A stretch of 43,618 bases of DNA from an uncultured Lachnospiraceae bacterium (GTDB taxonomy: Bacteria; Bacillota; Clostridia; Lachnospirales; Lachnospiraceae), in assembly GCA_947174015.1 (NCBI GenBank), contig CAMWHJ010000023.1, forward strand, positions 1 through 43,618. The letters run 5' to 3'. The translations under genes were made by a program, and so were the position numbers. Positions within the stretch are counted from its first letter, which is position 1; every line of letters starts with the position of its first letter. Shown piece by piece: positions 25,023 through 32,953 of the stretch. Under the pieces are notes generated by a model that searched no databases, had not been told where the DNA came from, and was given only the letters and a program-made list of their open reading frames with translations.

Positions 25023-26735
25023 TTAAAGCTTAAACTTCTTTGTATTCTGACTCAGTTCGTTGGAAATCTTCACCAACTCGGCGGTAGCCTCTCTACACTC
25101 GCTGACGATCATAGTCAGCTGATCCATGGTAGCCGCCGTCTCCTCCGTGCTCGCCGCATTGTTCTGCGAGATCTCCGAAAGCCCGTCGATGCTCTTGATT
25201 ACGCCATTCTTATACTGCTCGATGCTGTCAAGCTGTCCTGAAATCACGCTGATGGCACTTACCACCCGCAGAACCTCCTGGTTCAGGTTGTCAAACGCAT
25301 TCTGTGTCATGCCCAGTTTTTCATTCTGCATGTAGATCTCATTCACGACACCGTCCATGATCTCCACACTGTGGTTGGAATTCTGGATCAGGTTTTCTAC
25401 AATCCCTCTGATCTGGTTAGCGGATTCCTTTGACTGCTCGGCCAGCCCTCTGATCTCCTCCGCAACCACCGCAAAGCCCAGACCCAGCTCACCGGCCCTG
25501 GCTGCCTCTATGCTGGCGTTCAGGGAAAGCAGGTTGGTCTGGCTGGCAATGCCGGCAATAATGTCCGTAGCCGAATGGATCGCTTGGGCGGACTCATTTG
25601 TCAGGTTCGTCTGCTTCTGTACCTCGTCCACAGACTTGCTGGTTCTCGTACTGATATCAAGCAGCTCCTTCAGTGTCGTCTCCACCATCTCGTTGTTCTT
25701 CTTCATCATTGCCGCACTGTTGTTCAGCTCGCTCACGCTCTCCGTGGTCTTGCTGATCGCATCGCCCATGTCATTCATGCTCTGTCCCACGCTCTGAGTG
25801 TCCACCGCCTGCTGGGTCGCACCCTCCGCAATCTCCGTCACCGCCACGTTTACATTGTCGATGGACTGGGTGATGCTGTCAAAGTTTTCGCTAAACTGCG
25901 TGGTGCAATCATTCATGTCTTTGATGGAATTATGTATGTTGACAATGATCTGTGAGAAGCTCATCACCACAGAATTTACCGCTCTGGCAATCTTTCCGAC
26001 CTCGTCGCTTCTCTCCAGCAGCCTGCCCTTTATCTTCAGATCCAGCTCTCCCGACGCAACCTTGTCCAGGTCCCCCACGACCGCCATCAAAGCCTTCACA
26101 ATAAACATCACCACCACACAAATGCATGCACAGAATACCACCACCAGCACGATCATAAAGATCACATTGGAGCTAATGGCACGCTCATAGGTAGCCTCTA
26201 TGTCGTCAGACCGCACAGCTATCATCATCATACCCACCGGTTTTGACGAACTGTTCTCAGTCAAAGGTACAAAATATGCCATGTACTCCGTCCCGCCCAG
26301 CTTCAGACCATTTTCATACACACTCTCTCCACCCAACACGCGGTCAGTAATTTTGCTGCTCACGGAGACTGAATCTTCCAGACTGGAAGCGACCACATTC
26401 GTGCCGATAAAGATAGCCGTATCTATATCTGAATTTCGCTTAAGGTTGGCAAGCAGCCCGTTTTCACCGGACAGCATCAAATTTCCCTTGCTCATCTGAC
26501 CGTTCACCACAGTGAAGTTGCCATTCCCCGCCGACTTCAGATTTTCCTGCAGAATATACTGCATCGCCGACAGCTCCTGCTCCACCACCTGGGAAGCGGT
26601 CCTGTCACCCACACTCCTCAACGCCAGTACCGTAAAAATCACCAGTATCACGATCGGTATCATAGAGACCAGCAATATTTTCACCAACAGATTTGTACCT
26701 TTTTTTGCCTTTAACGTATTTCTCTCTTCCTTCAT
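25023..26735 (-). CDS. Methyl-accepting chemotaxis protein with Cache-type sensor
   Basis: This 570-residue protein has an N-terminal membrane helix ([19 protein letters not shown]), an extracellular Cache-like domain at about 45-190 ([31 protein letters not shown]), a second helix ([19 protein letters not shown]), a HAMP domain and a long signalling coiled coil with hairpin tip [25 protein letters not shown] stands 7 bp before ATG. It would sense a small extracellular ligand and control CheA. Base composition is higher in GC than its neighbours, and it lies between two copies of the tetR 5' end, which suggests insertion. Confidence 0.92.
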   Translation of the reverse strand: MKEERNTLKAKKGTNLLVKILLVSMIPIVILVIFTVLALRSVGDRTASQVVEQELSAMQYILQENLKSAGNGNFTVVNGQMSKGNLMLSGENGLLANLKRNSDIDTAIFIGTNVVASSLEDSVSVSSKITDRVLGGESVYENGLKLGGTEYMAYFVPLTENSSSKPVGMMMIAVRSDDIEATYERAISSNVIFMIVLVVVFCACICVVVMFIVKALMAVVGDLDKVASGELDLKIKGRLLERSDEVGKIARAVNSVVMSFSQIIVNIHNSIKDMNDCTTQFSENFDSITQSIDNVNVAVTEIAEGATQQAVDTQSVGQSMNDMGDAISKTTESVSELNNSAAMMKKNNEMVETTLKELLDISTRTSKSVDEVQKQTNLTNESAQAIHSATDIIAGIASQTNLLSLNASIEAARAGELGLGFAVVAEEIRGLAEQSKESANQIRGIVENLIQNSNHSVEIMDGVVNEIYMQNEKLGMTQNAFDNLNQEVLRVVSAISVISGQLDSIEQYKNGVIKSIDGLSEISQNNAASTEETAATMDQLTMIVSECREATAELVKISNELSQNTKKFKL

Positions 26736-26821
26736 AACCCTTCCTCCATAGTCCTTTGTTCTGAATCGTCAGTTTTTCACAATAGCACTTTAAAATGAAA
26801 TTTATGAAAATATTTTGATCC

Positions 26822-26908
26822 CCTTTCTCTTCAATTAAAGTGATGGCAGCATTGACAATGAACTACCTGTTCAATCCCATTGTGGTATAAAATTCCTCCT
26901 CGAAAATT
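26822..26908 (-). pseudogene. Direct repeat B: dead 5' end of a tetR gene
   Basis: On the minus strand GAGGAGG and an ATG are followed by MGLNR and a TAG stop, then codons that match NAAITLIEEKG of the live TetR. Only about 20 codons remain. It keeps the original promoter and operator (26906-26952), so it looks like the place where the tetR gene once began. Confidence 0.75.
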
Positions 26909-26945
26909 AATGGCATTAATATTACTATATGTTAATGCCATTAAT
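26906..26945. promoter_or_regulatory. TetR-type operator, perfect 14-bp inverted repeat
   Basis: ATTAATGGCATTAA (26906-26919) and TTAATGCCATTAAT (26932-26945) are exact reverse complements with a 12-bp spacer that contains the -10 box. This is the expected layout for a repressor site of a TetR protein. Confidence 0.75.
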
Positions 26946-26952
26946 TTGTCAA
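26924..26952 (-). promoter_or_regulatory. Consensus promoter of the dead tetR copy
   Basis: TTGACA (26947-26952), 17 bp, TATAGT (26924-26929) on the minus strand, overlapped by the inverted-repeat operator. It could still drive transcription towards the chemoreceptor gene 190 bp downstream, placing it under TetR control. Confidence 0.75.
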
Positions 26953-27155
26953 GTATGTGATTGTCAAAATTCTATGTATTCATAGGCTGGCAGATAAACT
27001 TAACCGCTACCGCCATGAATATTACAATAAAGGTATCTGCACCAGCCATCTTGTCTGCAAATCCTGTTCCTAAATTATTCTGATGCTATACGCTCTGACG
27101 CTGTGTAACTTATTCTGTTTTGATTGTGATTATGCTTATTTAGACAAGTTAGGAT
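26953..27155 (-). other. Gap with a short coding remnant
   Basis: No intact gene. On the minus strand a frame from about 27084 to 26981 reads GFADKMAGADTFIVIFMAVA followed by VKFICQPMNT and a stop. It has no start and looks like the hydrophobic tail of a lost membrane protein; I do not recognise it. Confidence 0.3.
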
Positions 27156-27371
27156 TCAAAATCTGTTATTATAAAAAAACAATACACCAAAACTCAAAAT
27201 TCCTCCAATCGGAGCAAAAATTGCTATGATACAGCACACCTTCAAATCATCTTTACATATCAACAACAATCTATATATAAGGATTCCAACTAATCCGCCT
27301 ATGCTGTTTAAGATAATATCGTCAATATCTCCAATGCCAAACCTAAAAATAACTTGGATTATCTCCACCAC
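27156..27371 (-). pseudogene. VanZ-like protein, C-terminal fragment
   Basis: About 71 residues read VVEIIQVIFRFGIGDIDDII then LNSIGGLVGILIYRLL, the characteristic last part of VanZ-family membrane proteins (usually 150-180 residues). The N-terminal half, including the first helices, is absent and there is no ribosome site. A decayed remnant. Confidence 0.65.
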
Positions 27372-27532
27372 TGTCTTTGTTTGATACTAAATCATTGCCC
27401 AATAAAAAACTAATAATCCCACGCAATGGAAGTAAATTTACAGACCGTTCTGAGTGTCTTGTTCTAAATAATATCAAAATTAAGAATATGATTTTGTTTT
27501 CATTTCAAATGGAGGACTGACAAACTTTTCAT

Positions 27533-27964
27533 TTAATCTGCCCTTCCTGTATCAACGATATCATTCCCCTGTGCTGTTTCTTCCATTTCACTCCCATCCG
27601 GAGAATTACTACTGTTTGACATATCTGTGGGATCGGATATTTTTAAACTCATTGTCGTCTGCATTCCGCCAATTTGGGTGGTAACCATTAAAACTCTGGA
27701 ACCATCCGGCTTCACAACAATACTTGTACTGCTTGTTTCCTCTTTTTCTGTATTGTGAACGGATAAATCTTTTTCATAAGACATATTATTACCGTCAAAA
27801 TGCCTTTGATAATTCAGAGAATTTTCATCCTCATGGCAATGCCCTTTTACTTCTTCAAAAAGTTTTTGATAACTACTAATTCCAGTTGTATTTTTATTTA
27901 TTCTTTGTTGAGACACATTGCTTGAATCATTGCAGCTATTTGCATAAACCCTTGTTATCCCCAT
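27533..27964 (-). CDS. Polar, low-complexity protein of unknown function
   Basis: The product has 143 residues from the ATG at 27964 (AAGGAG 9 bp upstream); an in-frame start at 27982 lies before the ribosome site. There are no membrane segments or signal peptide. It opens MGITRVYANSCNDSSNVSQQ, has a compact central strand region (SIVVKPDGSRVLMVTTQIGG, MQTTMSLKISDP) and a Ser/Asp/Glu-rich tail. The N-terminus is like that of non-secreted proteins co-inherited with the 28134-28796 gene in Lachnospiraceae. Function unknown. Confidence 0.6.
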   Translation of the reverse strand: MGITRVYANSCNDSSNVSQQRINKNTTGISSYQKLFEEVKGHCHEDENSLNYQRHFDGNNMSYEKDLSVHNTEKEETSSTSIVVKPDGSRVLMVTTQIGGMQTTMSLKISDPTDMSNSSNSPDGSEMEETAQGNDIVDTGRAD

Positions 27965-27987
27965 GCTAAAACTCCTTTTCACTTCTT

Positions 27988-28106
27988 AATTACTCCATTC
28001 AGAAAGCCAAAAACTCTGTGATGAAAAACCCCTGCAGAAAACTGCGGGGGTTTTTACGCTTTATTATGGTCTGTGCAGTAAATGCACAGACCTACGGAAC
28101 AGTTAC
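27988..28106. repeat. Intergenic palindromic repeat, copy 4
   Basis: The right half (28068-28106) is almost identical to copy 1: arms GGTCTGTGCA and TGCACAGACC, then TACGGAACAGTTAC. The left end (TTACTCCATTCAG, near 27990) is diverged. A strong terminator hairpin lies inside. It fills the gap between two same-strand genes. Confidence 0.7.
28024..28055 (-). terminator. Terminator of the 28134-28796 gene
   Basis: AAAAACCCCTGCAG (28024-28037) and CTGCGGGGGTTTTT (28042-28055) form a 14-bp stem with one G-T type mismatch and a 4-nt loop, with A/T runs on both sides. It is probably bidirectional and is contained in repeat copy 4. Confidence 0.85.
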
Positions 28107-28133
28107 TTTACACCTTACCTATGTATGCTCACT

Positions 28134-28796
28134 TTACTCTGCTGTCTGAGTGGTATCAGTTGTGGTTTTCTTAGATGCATAATAATCATCAAAAAGCTTA
28201 TTGGTTGCATCTATGGTACTCTTACAGATACTTGGCAACTCCTTGCCCCAGGCTTTGGTTGCCTGCTTGTAGCCCTTTTCAATGGCTTTCTGCATTTTCT
28301 GCATCATCTTTTCATCATCACCAGCCAATGCACTTGCAAAATCAAACAGACGCTGGGAAGTCTGCTTCACACCCCAATAACCATCCTCTGAAATATCTTC
28401 CTGAGCCTGTGCCTTTGTGGCAGCATCTACGGTATACTTACCACTGGCCAAAAACTTCCATACAGAATCCTTATCAGAATTAGCAATGCCAAAAGCCGTT
28501 CCCTGCTTGCTCATCATATTTTGTACAATATTGATTAAGCTCTGCTGTCTGTTTTCCTGATCTGCTTTTAACTGCTTTACTAAAGCTGCTCTGTCCTTTT
28601 CACTCATCTTATTAATGGAATAAGTAGCTTTCTTGTCAGATGTCTTATCCGACTGCTCATAAACTGCTGCCTGCTCTGTTTTTGCAGTCTCTGTCTTGGC
28701 AGTTTCTGTTTCTGTGGTTTTCTTCTCTTCTGTCTTGGCTGCACTTGTCTCGTAGGCTGCAGCTGCCTGTGTAGTTGATACTGAATCTACTCCCAT
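28134..28796 (-). CDS. DUF5610-like helical protein
   Basis: This 220-residue protein has GAAAGGAG 7 bp before ATG. The first 65 residues are a low-complexity Ala/Glu/Thr/Lys region (repeated TETAKTE). The rest is helical: SEKDRAALVKQLKADQENRQ, then DGYWGVKQTSQRLFDFASAL and MQKAIEKGYKQATKAWGKEL. The GV-x2-T-x2-R-x2-DFA motif with a following AIEKG-x3-A-x3-W is the mark of DUF5610-type domains. Function unknown. No signal peptide. It has its own terminator. Confidence 0.7.
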   Translation of the reverse strand: MGVDSVSTTQAAAAYETSAAKTEEKKTTETETAKTETAKTEQAAVYEQSDKTSDKKATYSINKMSEKDRAALVKQLKADQENRQQSLINIVQNMMSKQGTAFGIANSDKDSVWKFLASGKYTVDAATKAQAQEDISEDGYWGVKQTSQRLFDFASALAGDDEKMMQKMQKAIEKGYKQATKAWGKELPSICKSTIDATNKLFDDYYASKKTTTDTTQTAE

Positions 28797-29089
28797 AATA
28801 TTCTCCTTTCGTTTCTTTTTAAGGCTGACTTAACAGTTTCTAAAATATGACTTTTCAGGGCTATATCACAGCCCTATTTATGCCTTTTATAATTTATCGG
28901 CAAAAACATCACAATTCTTCATAGTTAATTTGGAGAAAAATTCCAAAATTTTATTTTCGTTTTTATACTTCTGCATTTTACAAAACTATTCTGCAGCTTA
29001 CTGCCATGAATTTGCCACTTACCCTTTGCCCACTTGTGGCTGTTTTTGATTTATTTTATACTGCATTAATATCACAGAGGAACGGATGG

Positions 29090-29911
29090 ATGATTATGGA
29101 AACGATCATTGAAGTATCACATTTAAAGAAATATTTTAAGGATGTAAAAGCAGTGGACGACATTAGCTTTCAGGTGGAAAAGGGAGAGCTCTTTGGATTT
29201 TTGGGGGTAAATGGTGCAGGAAAAACGACAGCCCTTGAATGTATTGAGGGTTTGAGAAAATATGATAGCGGTACAATTACGGTAAACGGGAAAATGGGGA
29301 TTCAGTTGCAATCATCATCTTTACCTGCCCATATCAAACCGATGGAGGCTGTAAGATTATTTTCAAAATGGAACAAGGCAAAGATTGGTTTCACTATGCT
29401 TAACGCTCTTGGCATTAAAGAAATTGAGAAGAAACAGTACATCCAACTATCCACAGGACAAAAGAGGCGATTACATCTTGCTCTTGCACTTATCGGTAAT
29501 CCAGATATTATTTTTCTCGATGAGCCGACTGCGGGGCTTGATGTTGAGGGTAGGGTTTCACTTCACGAACAAATTCGCAAACTCAAGTCACAAGGAAAAA
29601 CGATTGTTTTGGCAAGTCACGATATGGCAGAAGTGGAAAATTTATGTGACCGCATTGCAATTTTGAATAATGGGAATATTGCCTTTTGTGGCACAGCGAC
29701 AGAACTGACAGATAAGATTGGGGAAAAGTATTTTATCCATATCAAAACGCAACAAGGGAACAGCACTTTTGAAACAGATAATATTGAAGATACTTTGATT
29801 TCCTTGCTTAATGATTTGAAGCAAAAAGAAATTCATATATTGGATATTAAAGTTGACCGTGGTACACTTGAACAACATTTTATCGAAATGGCAAGGAGGG
29901 AAACAAAATGA
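29090..29911 (+). CDS. ABC-2 type exporter, ATP-binding protein
   Basis: The product has 273 residues from the ATG at 29090, placed 8 bp after AGAGGA; the frame is open to 29006, but the earlier residues do not belong to the fold. Walker A is GVNGAGKTT, the signature LSTGQKRRLHLAL, Walker B IIFLDEPTAGLD and the switch ASHDM. It is of the CcmA/DrrA type that powers export of drugs, peptides or lipids. It overlaps the permease gene by 4 bp (ATGA). It is transcribed opposite to all genes on its left; the 293-bp gap 28797-29089 must hold its promoter, and I see no gene there. Confidence 0.9.
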   Translation: MIMETIIEVSHLKKYFKDVKAVDDISFQVEKGELFGFLGVNGAGKTTALECIEGLRKYDSGTITVNGKMGIQLQSSSLPAHIKPMEAVRLFSKWNKAKIGFTMLNALGIKEIEKKQYIQLSTGQKRRLHLALALIGNPDIIFLDEPTAGLDVEGRVSLHEQIRKLKSQGKTIVLASHDMAEVENLCDRIAILNNGNIAFCGTATELTDKIGEKYFIHIKTQQGNSTFETDNIEDTLISLLNDLKQKEIHILDIKVDRGTLEQHFIEMARRETK

Positions 29912-30624
29912 AAGGTTTTTTATATGGTGTAGCGTTACAGTGGAAATTGGATATACGAAGTAAGTCCCTCTTAGTTACCTGCTATATCATTCCCCTTATT
30001 TTCTTTCTTCTTATGGGCGGTATTTTTACTTCCGTTATGCCCGAAATGGGAAGTACACTAATACAATCTATGATTGTAATGAGTGTTTCAATGGGGGCAT
30101 TTATCGGATTACCGCCGTCGTTGATTGAAACTTACGGAAGCGACATAAAAAAGGGTTATAAAGCAAACGGAGTACCTATCTATTTAGGACTTGTTACAAT
30201 GTTCCTTTCGGCATTTGTTCATTTGATGATTACCTGTATTGTGATAGTGCTACTTGCCCCTATTCTATTTGAAGCAACTTTGCCGACACAACTTCCGTTT
30301 TTCTTTCTTGCACTTGCTATATACATTATTGTTTCGTTAAGCATTGGAAGTGTTTTAGGGTTGACAGTAAAAAATCAAGCGAAACTGACGATGATAGCAC
30401 AATTAGTGTTTTTGCCCTCAATTATGCTTTCGGGAATTATGTTCCCTATCGACTTGCTACCCGATTTTCTTGAAGCCATAGGGCGTATTTTCCCTGCTTC
30501 TTGGGGATACCGATTGATGTTGGATAATGGATTTTGCTTTGAAAATCTATGGTATCTAATCTTTATCTTTTTTGCAGCGGTAATTGTATGTGGAATAGTT
30601 TTGAAAAAACAAAAAGCAAAATAG
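29908..30624 (+). CDS. ABC-2 type exporter, permease 1
   Basis: This 238-residue protein has six membrane helices, an amphipathic N-terminus and the ABC-2 permease pattern (IPLIFFLLMGGIFTSVMPEM, GLTVKNQAKLTMIAQLVFLP, MLSGIMFPIDLLP, PASWGYRLM). It pairs with the ATPase through the overlapping ATGA. Exporters of this type often have two permeases; the second one is only a stub here. Confidence 0.88.
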   Translation: MKGFLYGVALQWKLDIRSKSLLVTCYIIPLIFFLLMGGIFTSVMPEMGSTLIQSMIVMSVSMGAFIGLPPSLIETYGSDIKKGYKANGVPIYLGLVTMFLSAFVHLMITCIVIVLLAPILFEATLPTQLPFFFLALAIYIIVSLSIGSVLGLTVKNQAKLTMIAQLVFLPSIMLSGIMFPIDLLPDFLEAIGRIFPASWGYRLMLDNGFCFENLWYLIFIFFAAVIVCGIVLKKQKAK

Positions 30625-30640
30625 TTTGGAGGGAAAAGTT

Positions 30641-30676
30641 TTGAGCAAAACACAATGGATACTTTGGTTTCCGTAA
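30641..30676 (+). pseudogene. Second ABC permease, only the first 11 codons
   Basis: GGAGGG 7 bp before TTG opens a frame MSKTQWILWFP that stops at 30676. It starts 17 bp after the first permease and has the usual beginning of a partner permease. At about 30672 the sequence becomes the Tn916-like scar, so the gene was cut by the join. Confidence 0.55.
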
Positions 30677-30762
30677 TGCCGTAAAACCTCGTTCACGGCT
30701 TCCGGCTCCCCACTGGTCGCCCGGACAATCGTTTCATACGGCACAAGGTTAGGGTTCCCCAT
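30674..30762 (-). pseudogene. Conjugative-element HTH protein, truncated
   Basis: From the ATG at 30762, MGNPNLVPYETIVRATSGEP followed by EAVNEVLRHYG is the very conserved opening of the small HTH protein found in Tn916/Tn1549-type elements. The frame then runs into unrelated DNA (ABC genes). Its start overlaps the sigma-like gene by 14 bp. Only about 30 of 75 residues remain. Confidence 0.7.
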
Positions 30763-31190
30763 GTAATAGCACCTCCATTTCTTCCTGCAACATTTGCAAA
30801 GCACTGTGTATGTGATGCCATGCCGTACTCTTGCCATGCCCGTATATTTCCCCGATTTCCCGCTGTGTACAATTCCCGAAAAAGTAAAGGTAGATAATCC
30901 CTCTTTTTCGCTGGCAGCGATAACAGGGCGGCAGCAAGCTCCCCATTGGTGAGGATGATTGTCTGACCGCAGATTGTAACGGGGTATTGTTCGTAAGGTG
31001 ATTTGGAAGATTCTTCTGATGTGCTTAGAGGGTAGAACTTTTCTTCTGTGAGGTATTCAAAGAATATTTCTCTTTGCCGCCGCCTGTTCCTGTCACGCCA
31101 TGCGTTGATAGCGGCATAGCGTATGACGACTTTGCAAAAGACATTGAAAGAATACATGATGTGTTCCTTGTATGTTTCTGTGCAGGTCAT
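30749..31190 (-). pseudogene. Conjugative-element sigma-70-like regulator, frameshifted
   Basis: From the ATG at 31190 the frame encodes MTCTETYKEHIMYSFNVFCK and KVVIRYAAINAWRDRNRRRQ, then PVTICGQTIILTNGELAAAL up to LPAKKRD. The region-4-like helix-turn-helix (NCTQREIGEIYGHGKSTAWH) follows in another frame, so one base is missing near 30915. This is the sigma-like gene that precedes the HTH gene in Tn916/Tn1549 relatives. It is part of a scar of such an element. Confidence 0.75.
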
Positions 31191-31230
31191 AGAAATTTCC
31201 CCCTTTCTCCCACATGGGGCGGTGCATGGT

Positions 31231-32046
31231 TTACGGTTGCTTTTCGTTGCTGTTGATAGTTCTAATAAATTGTTCAATTTCAACGTTTACTTGTTCTGAA
31301 TTATCCCCATTGGCGAAATGTTTAGCATTTTTTATAAAATGTAACGGATACCCTGTTTGTTTTGCCCATTCTCTGCAATATGCCTTTACTTTACCTGTAC
31401 TATCTTTGTCCCCAACAAGTATTAGTACAGGAAATAGAAACTTAACATTTTTATTTTCATGCGTAAATTTCTCATATGCTATTTTCATTTGCTCAACAAT
31501 TTCTGACTTTGAAAGCGGTTCTAGCATTGACATCATCTTTTGATAAGAATAATCTGTTTCAGAAATTGACCTTGCCATACTTTTTCTTAAAATATTTGTC
31601 GGAAACCATTTTGCCATTGGTGCAACTTGTTTTAACCACCATAAATCCGATTTTGAATAATATTGCATTCCTAATGGAGTTGTATCTAATGCCACAAGTC
31701 CTTTTACTATGTCGGGGTATATGGCAGCAAAATGCTGACTTGGATAACCTCCCATAGACATTCCAACCAAAACAACTTTATTTATATTTTCTTCTTGAAG
31801 AATTAAATGTAATATTTCTGCTGTATCACGATAGGAAAAATTCTGATAAGGTCTTGATAATCCATGCAAGGGAACGTCCCAAAGAACCATTGTATATTTA
31901 TCAGAGAAAAACTCTATCTGTTTCTCAAACATTGTATGATCTGCTGTTACACCATGAGTAAAAACAATACAATCAACATCATCATCTTTTTTATCAATCC
32001 AATAATGGACATTTCCTCCCTGTGCTAAAATTTGCTTATGCTGCAT
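31231..32046 (-). CDS. Alpha/beta hydrolase
   Basis: This 271-residue soluble hydrolase has the oxyanion strand CIVFTHGVTADHTMF, the nucleophile elbow VLVGMSMGGYPSQ, an acid near VLILVGDKDSTGK and the final His in IKNAKHFANGD. AGAGAGG lies 11 bp before ATG. It starts 3 bp after the stop of a broken tetR gene and would be co-transcribed from the operator at 32433-32451. Substrate unknown (esterase, lactonase or haloperoxidase-like). Confidence 0.85.
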   Translation of the reverse strand: MQHKQILAQGGNVHYWIDKKDDDVDCIVFTHGVTADHTMFEKQIEFFSDKYTMVLWDVPLHGLSRPYQNFSYRDTAEILHLILQEENINKVVLVGMSMGGYPSQHFAAIYPDIVKGLVALDTTPLGMQYYSKSDLWWLKQVAPMAKWFPTNILRKSMARSISETDYSYQKMMSMLEPLSKSEIVEQMKIAYEKFTHENKNVKFLFPVLILVGDKDSTGKVKAYCREWAKQTGYPLHFIKNAKHFANGDNSEQVNVEIEQFIRTINSNEKQP

Positions 32047-32049
32047 TCG

Positions 32050-32420
32050 TCAATCCTCTCTTTCTGTATATATTTTTTTCCATAAATCAATAAGTTCCTC
32101 AATTTCATTTTCAATTTCAGCAGGAATAATTTGCCCGGAACGATATTTATTTAGCATATATCCATAAAATCAGATGTTTCTAAAGTCTTGTATTCTATAA
32201 TCGCCTTTCTTGTCATTTCAATAGCATTTTCCCACAAATACATATACAACTCTTTTTTGTTAATAAAATAGTGAAATAGTAATGCTTTTGAAATGCCTCC
32301 CTCATCTGCTATTTCAGACATAGGTGCTTTTTTATAGCTGCTGTTTGAAAACACTTTATAAGCAGCATTGACAATTCGCTGCTGTTTTTCTACTGGCAAG
32401 TCGAAAAATTTATTATTCAT
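32050..32420 (-). pseudogene. TetR-family regulator lacking its central part
   Basis: The 5' part from the ATG at 32420 (GGAGG 6 bp upstream) encodes FDLPVEKQQRIVNAAYKVFS and APMSEIADEGGISKALLFHY, a complete HTH, and stops at 32151. In another frame the normal C-terminus is found (LNKYRSGQIIPAEIENEIEE, then LIDLWKKIYTERED, stop at 32050). About 80-100 ligand-domain residues are deleted between the two. The truncated product could still bind DNA if stable. Confidence 0.75.
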
Positions 32421-32432
32421 AATATCCTCCAC

Positions 32433-32451
32433 ATTAACCGTATCGGTTAAT
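32433..32451. promoter_or_regulatory. TetR operator at the hydrolase operon
   Basis: ATTAACCG-TAT-CGGTTAAT is a perfect 8-bp inverted repeat directly before the tetR-hydrolase genes. A TATAAT box (minus strand, about 32461-32466) lies next to it, so the operator sits at the transcription start. Confidence 0.75.
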
Positions 32452-32529
32452 ATAAGCGCATTATAATCCCGTTGACCGTTTTTGAGAAGATGGCTATATA
32501 TAATAATTGCAGAATGTTATGCACATTTC

Positions 32530-32685
32530 AATGATGCGCCCCTAACCTGCAAGATACATTTGCCGCCGTCCATGACGGATATTTCATCTTGGCTCATAAG
32601 CTCTATACAACATTGTCAAGTGATGAATTCAAATTTATCTTGCATAAAATACTTGCCTATGACATGCTATAAGTAAGAAATTCCT
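32530..32685 (+). pseudogene. Gene-tail remnant before the AbrB-type gene
   Basis: A plus-strand frame reads DTFAAVHDGYFILAHKLYTT and SSDEFKFILHKILAYDML to a TAA at about 32674. It looks like a real helical C-terminus but has no start. I do not recognise the family; it stands just upstream of the antitoxin-like gene and may be the remains of its operon partner. Confidence 0.35.
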
Positions 32686-32706
32686 ACTCGAAGGGGGCTT
32701 GATCAA

Positions 32707-32886
32707 ATGAAAACACAAATATTAACCGTTTCCTCTAAGGGTCAGATTTCTTTGCCTGTCAGCATCCGTAAACTTCTGTCCATTGACACAGGAGATAAAC
32801 TGATAGCCTATACTTCGGGAGATGTTATTATGCTAAAAACCTTAAAACTACCCACGGCGGGATTCCCTTACTATTTTTCAGTCTAA
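32707..32886 (+). CDS. AbrB/MazE-type DNA-binding protein, C-terminus lost
   Basis: This 59-residue product has AAGGGGG 9 bp before ATG. It has the SpoVT/AbrB swapped-hairpin domain: ILTVSSKGQISLPVSIRKLL, then DTGDKLIAYTSGDVIMLKTL. Relatives continue with an acidic helical tail that binds a toxin; here the frame leaves homology after KLPT and ends AGFPYYFSV. An IS remnant begins 68 bp downstream. It is probably an antitoxin whose tail and toxin were deleted. Confidence 0.65.
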   Translation: MKTQILTVSSKGQISLPVSIRKLLSIDTGDKLIAYTSGDVIMLKTLKLPTAGFPYYFSV

Positions 32887-32953
32887 AAAATGGGGAAACT
32901 CACAAAAGGAACATAAGCCTTGTATTTCATACTGATTTTGTTATAATATATAC

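Noticed and set aside
25357-26190. Plus-strand frames of 126-146 codons opposite the chemoreceptor
   Set aside because: Antisense shadows of a heptad-repeat coiled coil; no similarity to known proteins.
31231-31290. The hydrolase as cargo of an intact conjugative element
   Set aside because: No integrase, relaxase or att sites are seen in the window; only two decayed regulatory genes of such an element are present.
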